DNA from: JAVVEH01 sp032251435
GTDB lineage: Bacteria > Verrucomicrobiota > Lentisphaeria > Oligosphaerales > MVZH01
Direction: 5' to 3'
Assembly (NCBI GenBank): GCA_032251435.1
Contig: JAVVEH010000006.1
Location: 1-64,000, forward strand
DNA length: 64,000 nucleotides
How positions within the stretch are numbered: position 1 is the first letter of the stretch; each line of letters opens with the position of its first letter. The translations under genes and the position numbers were made by a program. A model generated the notes under the pieces. It was not told the DNA's origin, ran no database searches, and was given only the letters and a program-made list of their open reading frames with translations. This document shows positions 53,436 to 61,729 of the stretch, piece after piece.

Positions 53436-54364
53436 TGCCGGAACGGTCTGACATGGACCGCCTGCGGGCGGCGCGGAAAAACCTGACAGCCCGGGCGGTA
53501 TTAAACGATACCATCCGGGCTTTTTTCCGTTCCCGGGATTTTTTGGAAGTGGACACCCCTGTCCGGATACCCTGCCCGGCGAATGAGGATTATATCGACG
53601 CGATTCCCAGCGCCGGTCAGTTTCTACGCGCCTCACCAGAACTGCATATGAAACGGGTGCTGGCCGCGGGATATGACCGTATTTTCCAAATCGGCCCGTG
53701 TTTCCGCTCGGGAGAACGGGGATCCCGTCACCTGCCCGAATTCACGCTGCTGGAATGGTATCGGACCCAGGCGGGCTATCAGGATATTCTCGATGACTGT
53801 CGGGAACTCATCGCCGCCGCCGCGGAACAGGTTCTTGAGCCAGCCGGTGAAGACGGTGCGGCGCATGTCGCCTTTTTCACGGGAGACTGGGCTGTCATGA
53901 CGGTTGAAGACGCGTTTCACACATACGCCGCCGCGGACGTGGATCAGTGCGTCGCCGATGGCTGTTTCGATGATATGTTAGTGGACCGCGTCGAACCCAA
54001 TCTCGGATTTAGTCAACCGACTGTCCTCATCGACTATCCGGCGTCACTGGCCGCCCTGGCCAGACGGAAACCGGGCCACCCGAACCGCGCCGAACGCTGG
54101 GAGCTTTACATCCGCGGATTGGAAATCGCCAACGCCTATGGGGAACTCACGGATCCCGTGGAACAGCGTCAGCGGTTCGCGGAGTCCGCGGAATACCGGC
54201 GGCGGGACGGTCGTCAAGCCTACCCGATTGATCCCTGGTTCATGGCCGCGCTGGAAGCGGGTCTGCCCCCGTGCGGGGGGATCGCCCTGGGCGTGGACCG
54301 CCTGCTGATGGCGCTGATGGGAGTGGACTCTATCGATCAAGTCGTCGCCTTCCCTCCCCGATGA
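53435..54364 (+). CDS. epmA: EF-P beta-lysine ligase EpmA (PoxA/GenX)
   Basis: The product is 309 residues. It is a class II LysRS-like catalytic core without the N-terminal OB anticodon domain, exactly the EpmA form. Motifs are FRSRDFLEVDTP, SPELHMKRVLAAGYDRIFQI, FRSGERGSRHLPEFTLLEWY, GLEIANAYGELTDP and GGIALGVDRLLMALMG. It attaches (R)-beta-lysine to EF-P. EpmB, the lysine 2,3-aminomutase that makes the substrate, is not in the window. It is translationally coupled to efp. Confidence 0.95.
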   Translation: MPERSDMDRLRAARKNLTARAVLNDTIRAFFRSRDFLEVDTPVRIPCPANEDYIDAIPSAGQFLRASPELHMKRVLAAGYDRIFQIGPCFRSGERGSRHLPEFTLLEWYRTQAGYQDILDDCRELIAAAAEQVLEPAGEDGAAHVAFFTGDWAVMTVEDAFHTYAAADVDQCVADGCFDDMLVDRVEPNLGFSQPTVLIDYPASLAALARRKPGHPNRAERWELYIRGLEIANAYGELTDPVEQRQRFAESAEYRRRDGRQAYPIDPWFMAALEAGLPPCGGIALGVDRLLMALMGVDSIDQVVAFPPR

Positions 54365-54438
54365 ACGCGGGATTCAAGGTGATTTATGACCGGATTGGCG
54401 GCGCCTAAGCACATCCCGCTGTATCGTCATTTAGTTTA

Positions 54439-54457
54439 TATCCTGGCCGCCAGGATA
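54439..54457. promoter_or_regulatory. Perfect 9-bp inverted repeat upstream of the toxin-antitoxin pair
   Basis: TATCCTGGC and GCCAGGATA are separated by a single base. The dyad stands 57 bp upstream of the antitoxin -35 box in an AT-rich gap. It could be an operator for the antitoxin or the epmA transcript end; there is no T-run. Confidence 0.4.
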
Positions 54458-54513
54458 CATAAATATAGGCGAATATTTTTACTTTTAAACTCGACGTTCG
54501 CTTGAGAGCATGC

Positions 54514-54541
54514 TTGACTTGTCGTGCAGATGTGCTACAGT
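54514..54541 (+). promoter_or_regulatory. Toxin-antitoxin promoter, probably leaderless
   Basis: TTGACT (54514-54519) and TACAGT (54536-54541) have a 16-bp spacer. The -10 box ends 6 bp before the antitoxin ATG at 54548, so transcription would start at or beside the start codon. No Shine-Dalgarno is present upstream. Confidence 0.5.
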
Positions 54542-54547
54542 GGTGCC

Positions 54548-54808
54548 ATGAATAACACAGCAACAGTCCACGCAAGAATAGACTCGAAAACCAAGCGGGA
54601 ATCTGAACGGGTTCTGCACAGCATCGGTATGACACCCACGGATGCCGTCCGCCTGCTATATCGGCAGATTGCCCTTCGCAGGGAATTCCCACTTGAATTG
54701 CGGGTGCCGAACAAGTTGACTGCGGCGGTGCTGGACAAAAGCGACCGCGGCGAGGATATCGAGACGTTCGAGTCTCTGGAAAAGATGGTCGAGAGCTGGA
54801 AGGAATGA
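54548..54808 (+). CDS. RelB/DinJ-family antitoxin
   Basis: The product is 86 residues from ATG 54548. The ribbon-helix-helix N-terminus TATVHARIDSKTKRESERVL is followed by GMTPTDAVRLLYRQIALRRE and PLELRVPNKLTAAVLD, the standard DinJ pattern. It would neutralise the downstream YafQ toxin and autorepress the promoter. The ATG at 54524 lies inside the promoter and was rejected. The stop overlaps the toxin start (ATGA). Confidence 0.9.
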   Translation: MNNTATVHARIDSKTKRESERVLHSIGMTPTDAVRLLYRQIALRREFPLELRVPNKLTAAVLDKSDRGEDIETFESLEKMVESWKE

Positions 54809-55068
54809 AGCTCTCGCAGACGGCTCAGTTCAAGAGGGACATCAAACGGCTGATCAAGCAAGGCAAGGATCAGCACAAGCTGATTCGGCTTGTTCAGGTT
54901 CTGCTTGGCGGGAATACGCTACCCTCGGAGAATCGGGATCATCCCTTGAAGGGGAATTGGAAAGGCAGGCGAGACTGCCACATTGAGCCCGATTGGATTC
55001 TGATCTACAAGATGACAGAAGATGACCTGCTGCTTGAACGAACTGGTAGCCATAGTGATCTCTTCTAA
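54805..55068 (+). CDS. YafQ-family mRNA interferase toxin
   Basis: The product is 87 residues of the RelE fold. Residues corresponding to the E. coli YafQ catalytic set are all present with a constant offset of four: His46, His59, Asp63, Trp64, His83 and Phe87 (RRDCHIEPDWILIYK, then ERTGSHSDLF). It cleaves mRNA in the ribosomal A site (family knowledge). It is translationally coupled to its antitoxin. Its stop overlaps the stop of a small ORF on the opposite strand. Confidence 0.92.
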   Translation: MKLSQTAQFKRDIKRLIKQGKDQHKLIRLVQVLLGGNTLPSENRDHPLKGNWKGRRDCHIEPDWILIYKMTEDDLLLERTGSHSDLF

Positions 55069-55226
55069 AACTTGGCGAACACGCCGGTTTGAGGCGACGG
55101 TTTAAGGCCCCGCGCCTTAGCCGCGACATTCTCGAAGAATGTCAGCTCTTTGGGAGAATCCGTTTGGATCACGTGTTCGGTTGCCGCGCGAATCGCCCTT
55201 TTTAGAACGGCCCCAAGGCTGGGCAT
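55065..55226 (-). CDS. Small ORF of 53 codons behind the TPR gene
   Basis: ATG 55226 is preceded by GAGGGGG ten nt upstream and gives an uninterrupted, well-mixed 53-residue sequence. It starts MPSLGAVLKRAIRAATEHVI, includes SPKELTFFENVAAKARGLK and ends TGVFAKF. It follows the TPR gene stop by five codons and lies in the same reading frame. Its stop overlaps the YafQ stop. I recognise no family. It could be a real small protein, a readthrough extension, or the tail of a truncated gene displaced by the toxin-antitoxin insertion. Confidence 0.4.
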   Translation of the reverse strand: MPSLGAVLKRAIRAATEHVIQTDSPKELTFFENVAAKARGLKPSPQTGVFAKF

Positions 55227-55241
55227 GAGACGGGAGCCCCC

Positions 55242-57605
55242 TCACGGGACAAAATCCGGGAACCGGGTCTTCAACTCAGCCCGGGTGTTCGCCGCCTCCC
55301 GGGTTTTTCCCTGGGTTTCAAAAATCTCAGCCGCCAGCGCCATCGACCGGGGGGTGTAACGCGGGTCATCACCCAAAACAAAGCCCCCCACCGCCCGTTT
55401 CAAGGCTTCATCCAGCCGGTTCGCCCGCTTGAGCAGCAGCGCCAATCCCCAATGGGAGCGGGCGGATGTCTCCGCGTCCGCCGCGCCGTCCTCCAGGCTT
55501 TTCTCAAATACCCGGAAGGCGTGATCGTCCTGTCCGCGCTTCAACAAGGCTTCACCCGTCAACGACAGCACCCGGGCGGACTGACCCGGAGTCAACGTGA
55601 ATTCCGCGGACTCCGCGGAGAGTTTCCGCAGCGCCGCCTCCGCCGCCTCAAATCGGGCGGTGGCCAAATAAATATCCGCCAGCCGCACGACGGGCTCAAA
55701 GCGAGCCGACGGCGGCGCGGCGGCCAGCCATTTTTCGCAGATTTTTTCACTGGTGGCGAAATCATTCCGGTTAAAAAACTCTTTTTCCAAACCAGCTAGC
55801 GTCCCGGGATCATAATCAGGCTGTTCATCGTCAGGCAGGTTCACTAACTTTTTAAACACCTCCACCGCCCGGTCCATGTTCTTTTGTTTAATGGCTAACC
55901 GTGCGACCGCGTAATCCAATTCCACTCTTAGGTTTCCCGCGGGTTGGCTTTTCTCCGCCTTCTGAATTTCCTCTTCACACGCGTCCAGTTTGTCAGCGTG
56001 CAAATACGCTAAAATCAAGGTTAAGCGGGCCCGCGCTTGAGTCTCGCCCGCGGTTTTAGTGATTAACTGGTTTAACAAGGCCGCGGTTTTGTCAAAATTC
56101 CCCATGGCGAACGACAGGCGGACCACGGCGTTGGCCGCCATAAGGTTGCCGGAGGTGTCAGTGTCGGTGCCGCTTATAACCGCTTCATAATCCGCCAAAG
56201 CGGTCTCCAGATCACCCGCCTTTTCCTCCATTGAGGCCGCATATAAACGTTCAGCGGCGCGCGTCTCATCATAAGGGGGCGCCCCGGCCAGTTCACGATA
56301 CACAGCGGCGGAGGCGGCGAATTTTTCCTGATTCCGGTAGCATTCAGCCAGCAACAACCGCGCCTGCCGCCGTTTTTCCGGAGACATGTTTTGAGCATCG
56401 GCGGCCCCTCTTAACAGCGGTCCGGCCTCTTGGTATTGGCCTAATTTAAACGCCGCGACACCAGCCAAACGAATGGCCTCACTCGTTTCCGGATGCTGAT
56501 CATACTTTTTATGAAAAGCCCGGCTGTCATGTAAAGCGGTCTCGTACTTCTCCAGAGAAATCAAGGCGCCCAGACGCATCAGCGCGCTTTGCCGAATCAT
56601 ATCCTCAGATGATAATGGATGATCACAGACGGTCTGTAAGAGAGGCAGCGAGGCCTCGTGTCGATTTCCGCGCAGTAAAACCGCCGCTTGTATCAATGTG
56701 ACTTCCGGATCATCCGCCAGCGCGGGGATTTGTTTTAAAACCTCAATCCAGGAAAGGATGTCCTCGGAAGACGCGTAGTGATATAACGCGCGGAGTTTCC
56801 CCTTGCGCGCGTCCATGGCGAACGCGGAATCGGGGAAAAGCTCCGTGTGTTTTTCATACAGTTCCCCGGCGCGGGTGACATGGCCGGCGGAATAGGCGCT
56901 GACCGCGCATAGCTGGAGGGCTTGCTCCTGGATGGCTTCAGGCACGTGCTCTCCAGCCAGCAATGTCTCCATGCGGGTGACCGCTTGCTCCAAGGACGTT
57001 TTCACTTCGGAGGTCAAGACCGCGAACGCCGCGTAGGGGCGATACGAGTGGATCGCGTCAAATGGCCTTGAGGCCAGTGATAGGTATATTTTCATCGCCG
57101 ATTGTGAATCATTCCGCGCCTCCCGTGATTGGGCGATAAAATACCATGCGGCCTCCCGGACCTCACTCCGCGCGTCTTTTGTCACGGGTGTGAGAATGGC
57201 CTCCGCTTCCTCCGGACGGTTTAACCGCAGGAGTAAATACCCGCGGTCAAGCCGGGTTTCGTCAAGAACAGCATGCCCCGGCCACCTTCGCTCCAACTCT
57301 TCAAGCGTTGTCAGAGCCCGCGCGTTTTCATCCTGTCCCTGTAAGGCTTTGGCAAGTCCCAAAAAGGCGCGGGGAGCGAGATCATCCCGGGGAAAGTCCT
57401 GGAGAAACAGGCGGAATTCTTTTTCGGCCAGTTGATAAAAATTCCGTGACAGGAGGCCTTGAGCGAAGGTCAGCCGCTTGCCCGCCGCGGCGCTCGACAC
57501 GGGGGGACCGGGCGGCGGCGTGTCCTGAGCGCGTCCTGGAAACGCGGGCAAAGACAGGAGCGTGAGAAGTAGAAAGAGAAAACGCATCACCAAATCGCTC
57601 GTCAC
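55242..57605 (-). CDS. Large exported TPR-repeat protein
   Basis: The product is 787 residues from GTG 57605, which overlaps the folE stop as GTGA; ATG 57587 is an alternative. A signal peptide (RFLFLLLTLLSLPAFPGRA) is followed by helical repeats throughout. They include YQLAEKEFRLFLQDFPRDDL, FLGLAKALQGQDENA, YLLLRLNRPEEAEAIL, AGVAAFKLGQYQEAGPLL and WGLALLLKRANRLDEALKRA, all in the TPR spacing of about 34. It is probably a periplasmic scaffold for protein complexes. No catalytic domain is seen. It is third in the dxs-folE-TPR series. Confidence 0.8.
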   Translation of the reverse strand: MTSDLVMRFLFLLLTLLSLPAFPGRAQDTPPPGPPVSSAAAGKRLTFAQGLLSRNFYQLAEKEFRLFLQDFPRDDLAPRAFLGLAKALQGQDENARALTTLEELERRWPGHAVLDETRLDRGYLLLRLNRPEEAEAILTPVTKDARSEVREAAWYFIAQSREARNDSQSAMKIYLSLASRPFDAIHSYRPYAAFAVLTSEVKTSLEQAVTRMETLLAGEHVPEAIQEQALQLCAVSAYSAGHVTRAGELYEKHTELFPDSAFAMDARKGKLRALYHYASSEDILSWIEVLKQIPALADDPEVTLIQAAVLLRGNRHEASLPLLQTVCDHPLSSEDMIRQSALMRLGALISLEKYETALHDSRAFHKKYDQHPETSEAIRLAGVAAFKLGQYQEAGPLLRGAADAQNMSPEKRRQARLLLAECYRNQEKFAASAAVYRELAGAPPYDETRAAERLYAASMEEKAGDLETALADYEAVISGTDTDTSGNLMAANAVVRLSFAMGNFDKTAALLNQLITKTAGETQARARLTLILAYLHADKLDACEEEIQKAEKSQPAGNLRVELDYAVARLAIKQKNMDRAVEVFKKLVNLPDDEQPDYDPGTLAGLEKEFFNRNDFATSEKICEKWLAAAPPSARFEPVVRLADIYLATARFEAAEAALRKLSAESAEFTLTPGQSARVLSLTGEALLKRGQDDHAFRVFEKSLEDGAADAETSARSHWGLALLLKRANRLDEALKRAVGGFVLGDDPRYTPRSMALAAEIFETQGKTREAANTRAELKTRFPDFVP

Positions 57606-58153
57606 CCCGTCACCAAGTGCATGAATTCATTGCGGGTGGCGCTTGAGCTGTGAAAACTGCCCAGCATGGACGAGGTGATCATCTGTGAGTTTTGTTTTTC
57701 CACGCCCCGCATCATCATGCACAAATGTTTACATTCCATCACCACGCCGACACCCTCGGCGTCGACCGCGTCTTTCACAGTCCGGGCGACCTGCCGGGTC
57801 AACCGTTCCTGAAGCTGCAAACGCCGGGAAAAGCAGTCCACCAACCGGGCCAGCTTGCTCACGCCAAACACTTTTCCCCGGGGAATGTAACCAATGTGGC
57901 ATTTCCCGAAAAACGGCAGCATGTGGTGCTCGCACAAACTGTAAACTTCGATGTCCCGGACAATGACCATATCATTGGAATCAACCGTGAACAAGGCGTC
58001 ATTGATCACCTCAGCGGGATCAAGGTGATACCCGCTGGTAAGAAACGCCATACTTTTCGCGACGCGTTTCGGGGTGTTGATCAAACCCTCGCGCATGGGA
58101 TCCTCACCTAATTCCAAAAGGAGTTGACGGGTTAATTCTTCAACGTTTTTCAT
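57602..58153 (-). CDS. folE: GTP cyclohydrolase I, type IA
   Basis: The product is 183 residues. It makes 7,8-dihydroneopterin triphosphate for folate or related pterins. Zinc and active-site residues are in YSLCEHHMLPFFGKCHIGYI and MECKHLCMMMRGV, with the C-terminal SSSATRNEFMHLV. It starts 7 bp after the dxs stop and ends overlapping the TPR gene, so the three are co-transcribed. No queuosine or folate gene adjoins it. Confidence 0.96.
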   Translation of the reverse strand: MKNVEELTRQLLLELGEDPMREGLINTPKRVAKSMAFLTSGYHLDPAEVINDALFTVDSNDMVIVRDIEVYSLCEHHMLPFFGKCHIGYIPRGKVFGVSKLARLVDCFSRRLQLQERLTRQVARTVKDAVDAEGVGVVMECKHLCMMMRGVEKQNSQMITSSMLGSFHSSSATRNEFMHLVTG

Positions 58154-58160
58154 GGCTGGC

Positions 58161-60062
58161 TCACTTTAAAAATTGGCTGATCTTTCTCGCCACGTCAGCA
58201 TGTGTCAATTCGTATTTTTCCCGTAACCCGGCATCCGATCCATGCGGAATAAAGACCCCCGCGGGCCACCCGAGATTTAGCGGGGAAGCATATCCCGCCC
58301 GGGCCAGTTTTAAACTGATTAACTCCCCGAGACCCCCGGCCAGAGAATGATCCTCCAAGGTGACAACAGGCATCTTGGCGGCTTGCTCAAACAGCAGTCC
58401 CGTGTCAAAAGGCGCGACAAACCGGGGATTGACCACGGCGACGGAAACGCCCTGTTTTTCAAGGGTGTCCGCTATGTCCAACGCATGAACACATTCCCTC
58501 CCCAGACTCCATAACGCCACGTCCGTTCCTTCACGCAACGTGACCGCCTCACCAAGTTGGAGGGGTGTCCAGGCGCAACCCGGAACGGATTCGGCGGAGC
58601 CTTTCGGATACCTGATTATCGTTGGCGAACCCGTCGTCACCGCCAAGGCCAACATCGCCTCAAGCTCCCGCGCGTCCATGGGCTGCATGACCGTCAAATT
58701 GGGCATGGCCACCCAAAACGCCACGTCATGGATGCCATGATGGGTGGGGCCATCCTGCACCACCCCCGCCCGGTCAAGGCAGAAAATAACCGGTAAATTC
58801 TGAAGACAGATATCGTGAAGCACACAATCAACCGCCCGGTGCATGAATGTCGCGTACATTCCGACGACGGGGCGCAGGCCGGCGGCGGCGAGCCCCGCCG
58901 CGAACACCGCGGCGTGCTCTTCGGCGATGCCGACATCATAAAACCGTTTGGGAAACGCTTTGCGGACGTTATCCACACCGGTGCCTTTGCACATGCCGGC
59001 GGTGATCGTCACCACCCGCTGATCTTTTTTCATCAGTCGTTCCAACCCGCCGCCATAAGCCTCCGAAAAAGTCACGGGCTTCTCGTCCGTATCGGCGGCG
59101 GCCGGGACAGGCAGGCCGGAGCTTGTGTCAAATTGACCCGTGCCATGGAACACTTCCGGCAACTCTGTCGCGAATTTATATCCCCGCCCTTTTTCCGTCA
59201 ACACATGAATCAAAACCGGCTCATGAAGGGAAGCGACACTCTCAAATGTGTGGACCAACTCGTCAATGTCATGCCCGTTAATGGGGCCGACATATTTGAG
59301 GCCGAAATCCTCAAACAAGCCCCCGGGAAGGAGCATGCTCTTGGTTCCCTCGATGACCCGGCGGATGCCCCGCCGGAGAGGCCGGCCGACAGCGGGGATC
59401 TTGTCCATGGCCTTGGCGGTGGCGTCTTTAAGTTGATTATAGCAATGGCCGGATATAATGCGGTTAAAATAACGGGACAGGGCCCCGACATTCTCACCGA
59501 TAGACATCTTATTATCATTTAAAATCACGACAATATCATGGGTGGATTCCACAATATTATTCAATCCCTCCAAAGAGATCCCGTTACCCATGGCGCCGTC
59601 CCCGACAATGGCGATGACTTTTTCGTCCGACCCGGCATTATCGCGGGCCGCGGCGAATCCCAGAGCCGCCGAAATCGCGGTTCCCGCGTGGCCCGCGCCA
59701 AAATGATCAAACGGGCTCTCCTCACGGTTTAAAAAGCCGCAACACCCGTCGTCTTGGCGCAAGGTTTTAAACAACTCCCGGCGGCCGGTCAGTAATTTAT
59801 AGACATATCCCTGGTGACTTGTGTCCATCACCACCTTGTCTTTGGGCGGGTTAAAGGCCCGGAGAAGCGCGATGGTCAATTCAACCACCCCCAGATTCGA
59901 CGCCAGGTGTCCGCCATTTCGTGAAATGACCTCAAGCAGTTCCGCTCTAATTTCCCGGGCTAACTGAGGAAGGCACGCCATATCCAAGCGGGAAATATCT
60001 TCCGGCCCATGAATCGTGTCCAAGATGGGACTGCTGACAGGTGCTGATGTGGTTTGCGACAT
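58161..60062 (-). CDS. dxs: 1-deoxy-D-xylulose-5-phosphate synthase
   Basis: The product is 633 residues from ATG 60062; an in-frame extension to 60131 is not needed. It is a TPP-dependent transketolase-like enzyme that condenses pyruvate and glyceraldehyde 3-phosphate in the first MEP-pathway step. It has HLASNLGVVELTIALLRAF, DTSHQGYVYKLLTGR, the TPP motif GDGAMGNGISLEGLNN ending in ILNDNKMSI, VGMYATFMHRAVDCVLHDIC and CLDRAGVVQDGPTHHG. It is full length and shows that the organism uses the MEP route for isoprenoids. Confidence 0.95.
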   Translation of the reverse strand: MSQTTSAPVSSPILDTIHGPEDISRLDMACLPQLAREIRAELLEVISRNGGHLASNLGVVELTIALLRAFNPPKDKVVMDTSHQGYVYKLLTGRRELFKTLRQDDGCCGFLNREESPFDHFGAGHAGTAISAALGFAAARDNAGSDEKVIAIVGDGAMGNGISLEGLNNIVESTHDIVVILNDNKMSIGENVGALSRYFNRIISGHCYNQLKDATAKAMDKIPAVGRPLRRGIRRVIEGTKSMLLPGGLFEDFGLKYVGPINGHDIDELVHTFESVASLHEPVLIHVLTEKGRGYKFATELPEVFHGTGQFDTSSGLPVPAAADTDEKPVTFSEAYGGGLERLMKKDQRVVTITAGMCKGTGVDNVRKAFPKRFYDVGIAEEHAAVFAAGLAAAGLRPVVGMYATFMHRAVDCVLHDICLQNLPVIFCLDRAGVVQDGPTHHGIHDVAFWVAMPNLTVMQPMDARELEAMLALAVTTGSPTIIRYPKGSAESVPGCAWTPLQLGEAVTLREGTDVALWSLGRECVHALDIADTLEKQGVSVAVVNPRFVAPFDTGLLFEQAAKMPVVTLEDHSLAGGLGELISLKLARAGYASPLNLGWPAGVFIPHGSDAGLREKYELTHADVARKISQFLK

Positions 60063-60151
60063 GTACGTCCAAGGTTCCAAATTCAGAAGACCTTGGTTCG
60101 CAAAGCCTTCGTTTCTGTTGATCTCATCCACGCGCGCGAGGCTGGCGCGAA

Positions 60152-61540
60152 TTACTTTTTGCCAGCCGCGCGTTTCGCCGCCGCCCGCATGGCGGCTTTT
60201 CGCAACGCCTCGTTCGCGGGTTTTGTCCCTTTCACCCCCGGTGACTTGCCGACGGTGAGCTTCATTTTCACAGCGGTCTTTTTAGGCGCCGTCTCCGCGG
60301 GGGGCTCGTCATCAGGCGCGGTCTCAGCCGACGACGGCGCGGGAGCGGCGGAATCAGAGTCGCTGACGGGGGCGACCGGCGATTCCGCGGGAATTGGTTC
60401 GACAGGCGCGTTTTCGGGGACATCTGTGGGCGCGGGCGCCTGCGGCAACGGGGTTTGACCCGGCGCCGTGACCGCCGGGCGGACCGCTTTTTTATCCGTC
60501 CGCTTTTGCTTTTTAATCACATCGCTCCCGGCCTTGTAATGACCGATGATGATCCCGACCAAGCCTGCGAAAATCACGGCATCCAAGCCAATCATGACAA
60601 CCGTCATGAGCCTTAACAAGGATGAAGCATTTTGACTGAGAATAAAGACGCAATAGGCCAGAACCAGGGCGCCAAACACACTGCCGGCGAAAATAAAGCG
60701 AGCCTCGCGCTTGGCGTAGTTGTCCGCCTCTGTTTTTCTGGACTGAAGGGCTTTCTTGGCGCTTTTCTCCCTGTCCTCCCTGATCGCGTTCTCCACCGCG
60801 CTTTTGGTCAAGGCGGTGATATCCATGCCTGATGTCTCCACGTGAGAATCGGCGGCGCCGCCTTGCGTTTCCACCGTCTGAGGAGGTGTGTCCTGCGCGG
60901 CCTTGGCGGACATCGCCTGGCCGGTTTTATCCATGTCGGCTTTCAAATCCGCCAAGGTCTTCCGTTCCTCGGCAAGCTGGGCCGCCGCCTCCGACCGCGC
61001 TTTTTCCACAGCGTCCTCGGCTATTTTAACGGCGTCCCGCCGGGCCGCGGCTAAAATCTCTTCGGCCTCAGTTTTCGCCTGTTTTTCTGTCTCAGCGGCT
61101 TCCGTCCGGGCTTGTTCAAAAAACGCTTCCACTTGCTCCCGGGCGTGCGCTTCCGCATGCGCCAGGATCTCCGCGCGCTGGCTTTCTGCCGCCTGTATGA
61201 CTTTATCGGCTTCCGCCCGTGCGGAAGCCATCAACTTGTGCGCGGCGGCCTCAACATTGGCGGTGGACACGGCGGACGGCCCCATCCCCCCATGCTTCGG
61301 GTGTTCCGCCACCGCTTGAGCGATTTTAATCCCGCTGGGAACCACCGCCGAAGCGGGGGCGGGGGCGGCGGCCGCGGGCGCCGAACTTGGAGCGGGGGGG
61401 GCGGCAGGAACCGGCTTGGCGGCAGCCACCTCGCCCACAGCCGACATATCCACGCGGCAAACGGGACATTTCACCGAACTGACGGCCGTGGCCAAGCTCA
61501 TCGTGGCGCCACAAGAAGGACATTCGTATTTTATCGCCAT
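60152..61540 (-). CDS. Zinc-ribbon, coiled-coil, two-helix membrane protein
   Basis: The product is 462 residues from ATG 61540. A zinc ribbon (Cys7, Cys10, Cys25, Cys28) comes first, then a Pro/Ala linker. A long coiled coil of about 130 residues rich in Ala, Glu and Arg follows (about 100-230, for example EILAHAEAHAREQVEAFFEQ). Two adjacent membrane helices (about 285-305 and 315-340) precede a Pro/Ala/Asp-rich linker and a highly basic C-terminus rich in Lys, Arg and Ala. No family is recognised. The basic tail suggests nucleic-acid or membrane contact, which is inference. It lies between ileS and dxs. Confidence 0.65.
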   Translation of the reverse strand: MAIKYECPSCGATMSLATAVSSVKCPVCRVDMSAVGEVAAAKPVPAAPPAPSSAPAAAAPAPASAVVPSGIKIAQAVAEHPKHGGMGPSAVSTANVEAAAHKLMASARAEADKVIQAAESQRAEILAHAEAHAREQVEAFFEQARTEAAETEKQAKTEAEEILAAARRDAVKIAEDAVEKARSEAAAQLAEERKTLADLKADMDKTGQAMSAKAAQDTPPQTVETQGGAADSHVETSGMDITALTKSAVENAIREDREKSAKKALQSRKTEADNYAKREARFIFAGSVFGALVLAYCVFILSQNASSLLRLMTVVMIGLDAVIFAGLVGIIIGHYKAGSDVIKKQKRTDKKAVRPAVTAPGQTPLPQAPAPTDVPENAPVEPIPAESPVAPVSDSDSAAPAPSSAETAPDDEPPAETAPKKTAVKMKLTVGKSPGVKGTKPANEALRKAAMRAAAKRAAGKK

Positions 61541-61729
61541 AGCACTTCCCAGCAACGACCTTCAGCATCCTTTCAGATGCCCGGGAGGTCATGTCTTGTT
61601 AAACTGTTCAGATCACTCGCCGCCGATAAGCGGACATGCCTGTCACATTAATCCAAAGCGGCCATCTAGTCAAATCAGAAGGTGGAAAATTACACTGGGA
61701 AAAGCGGGGAAGCCCCGTCATCGTGAGGG

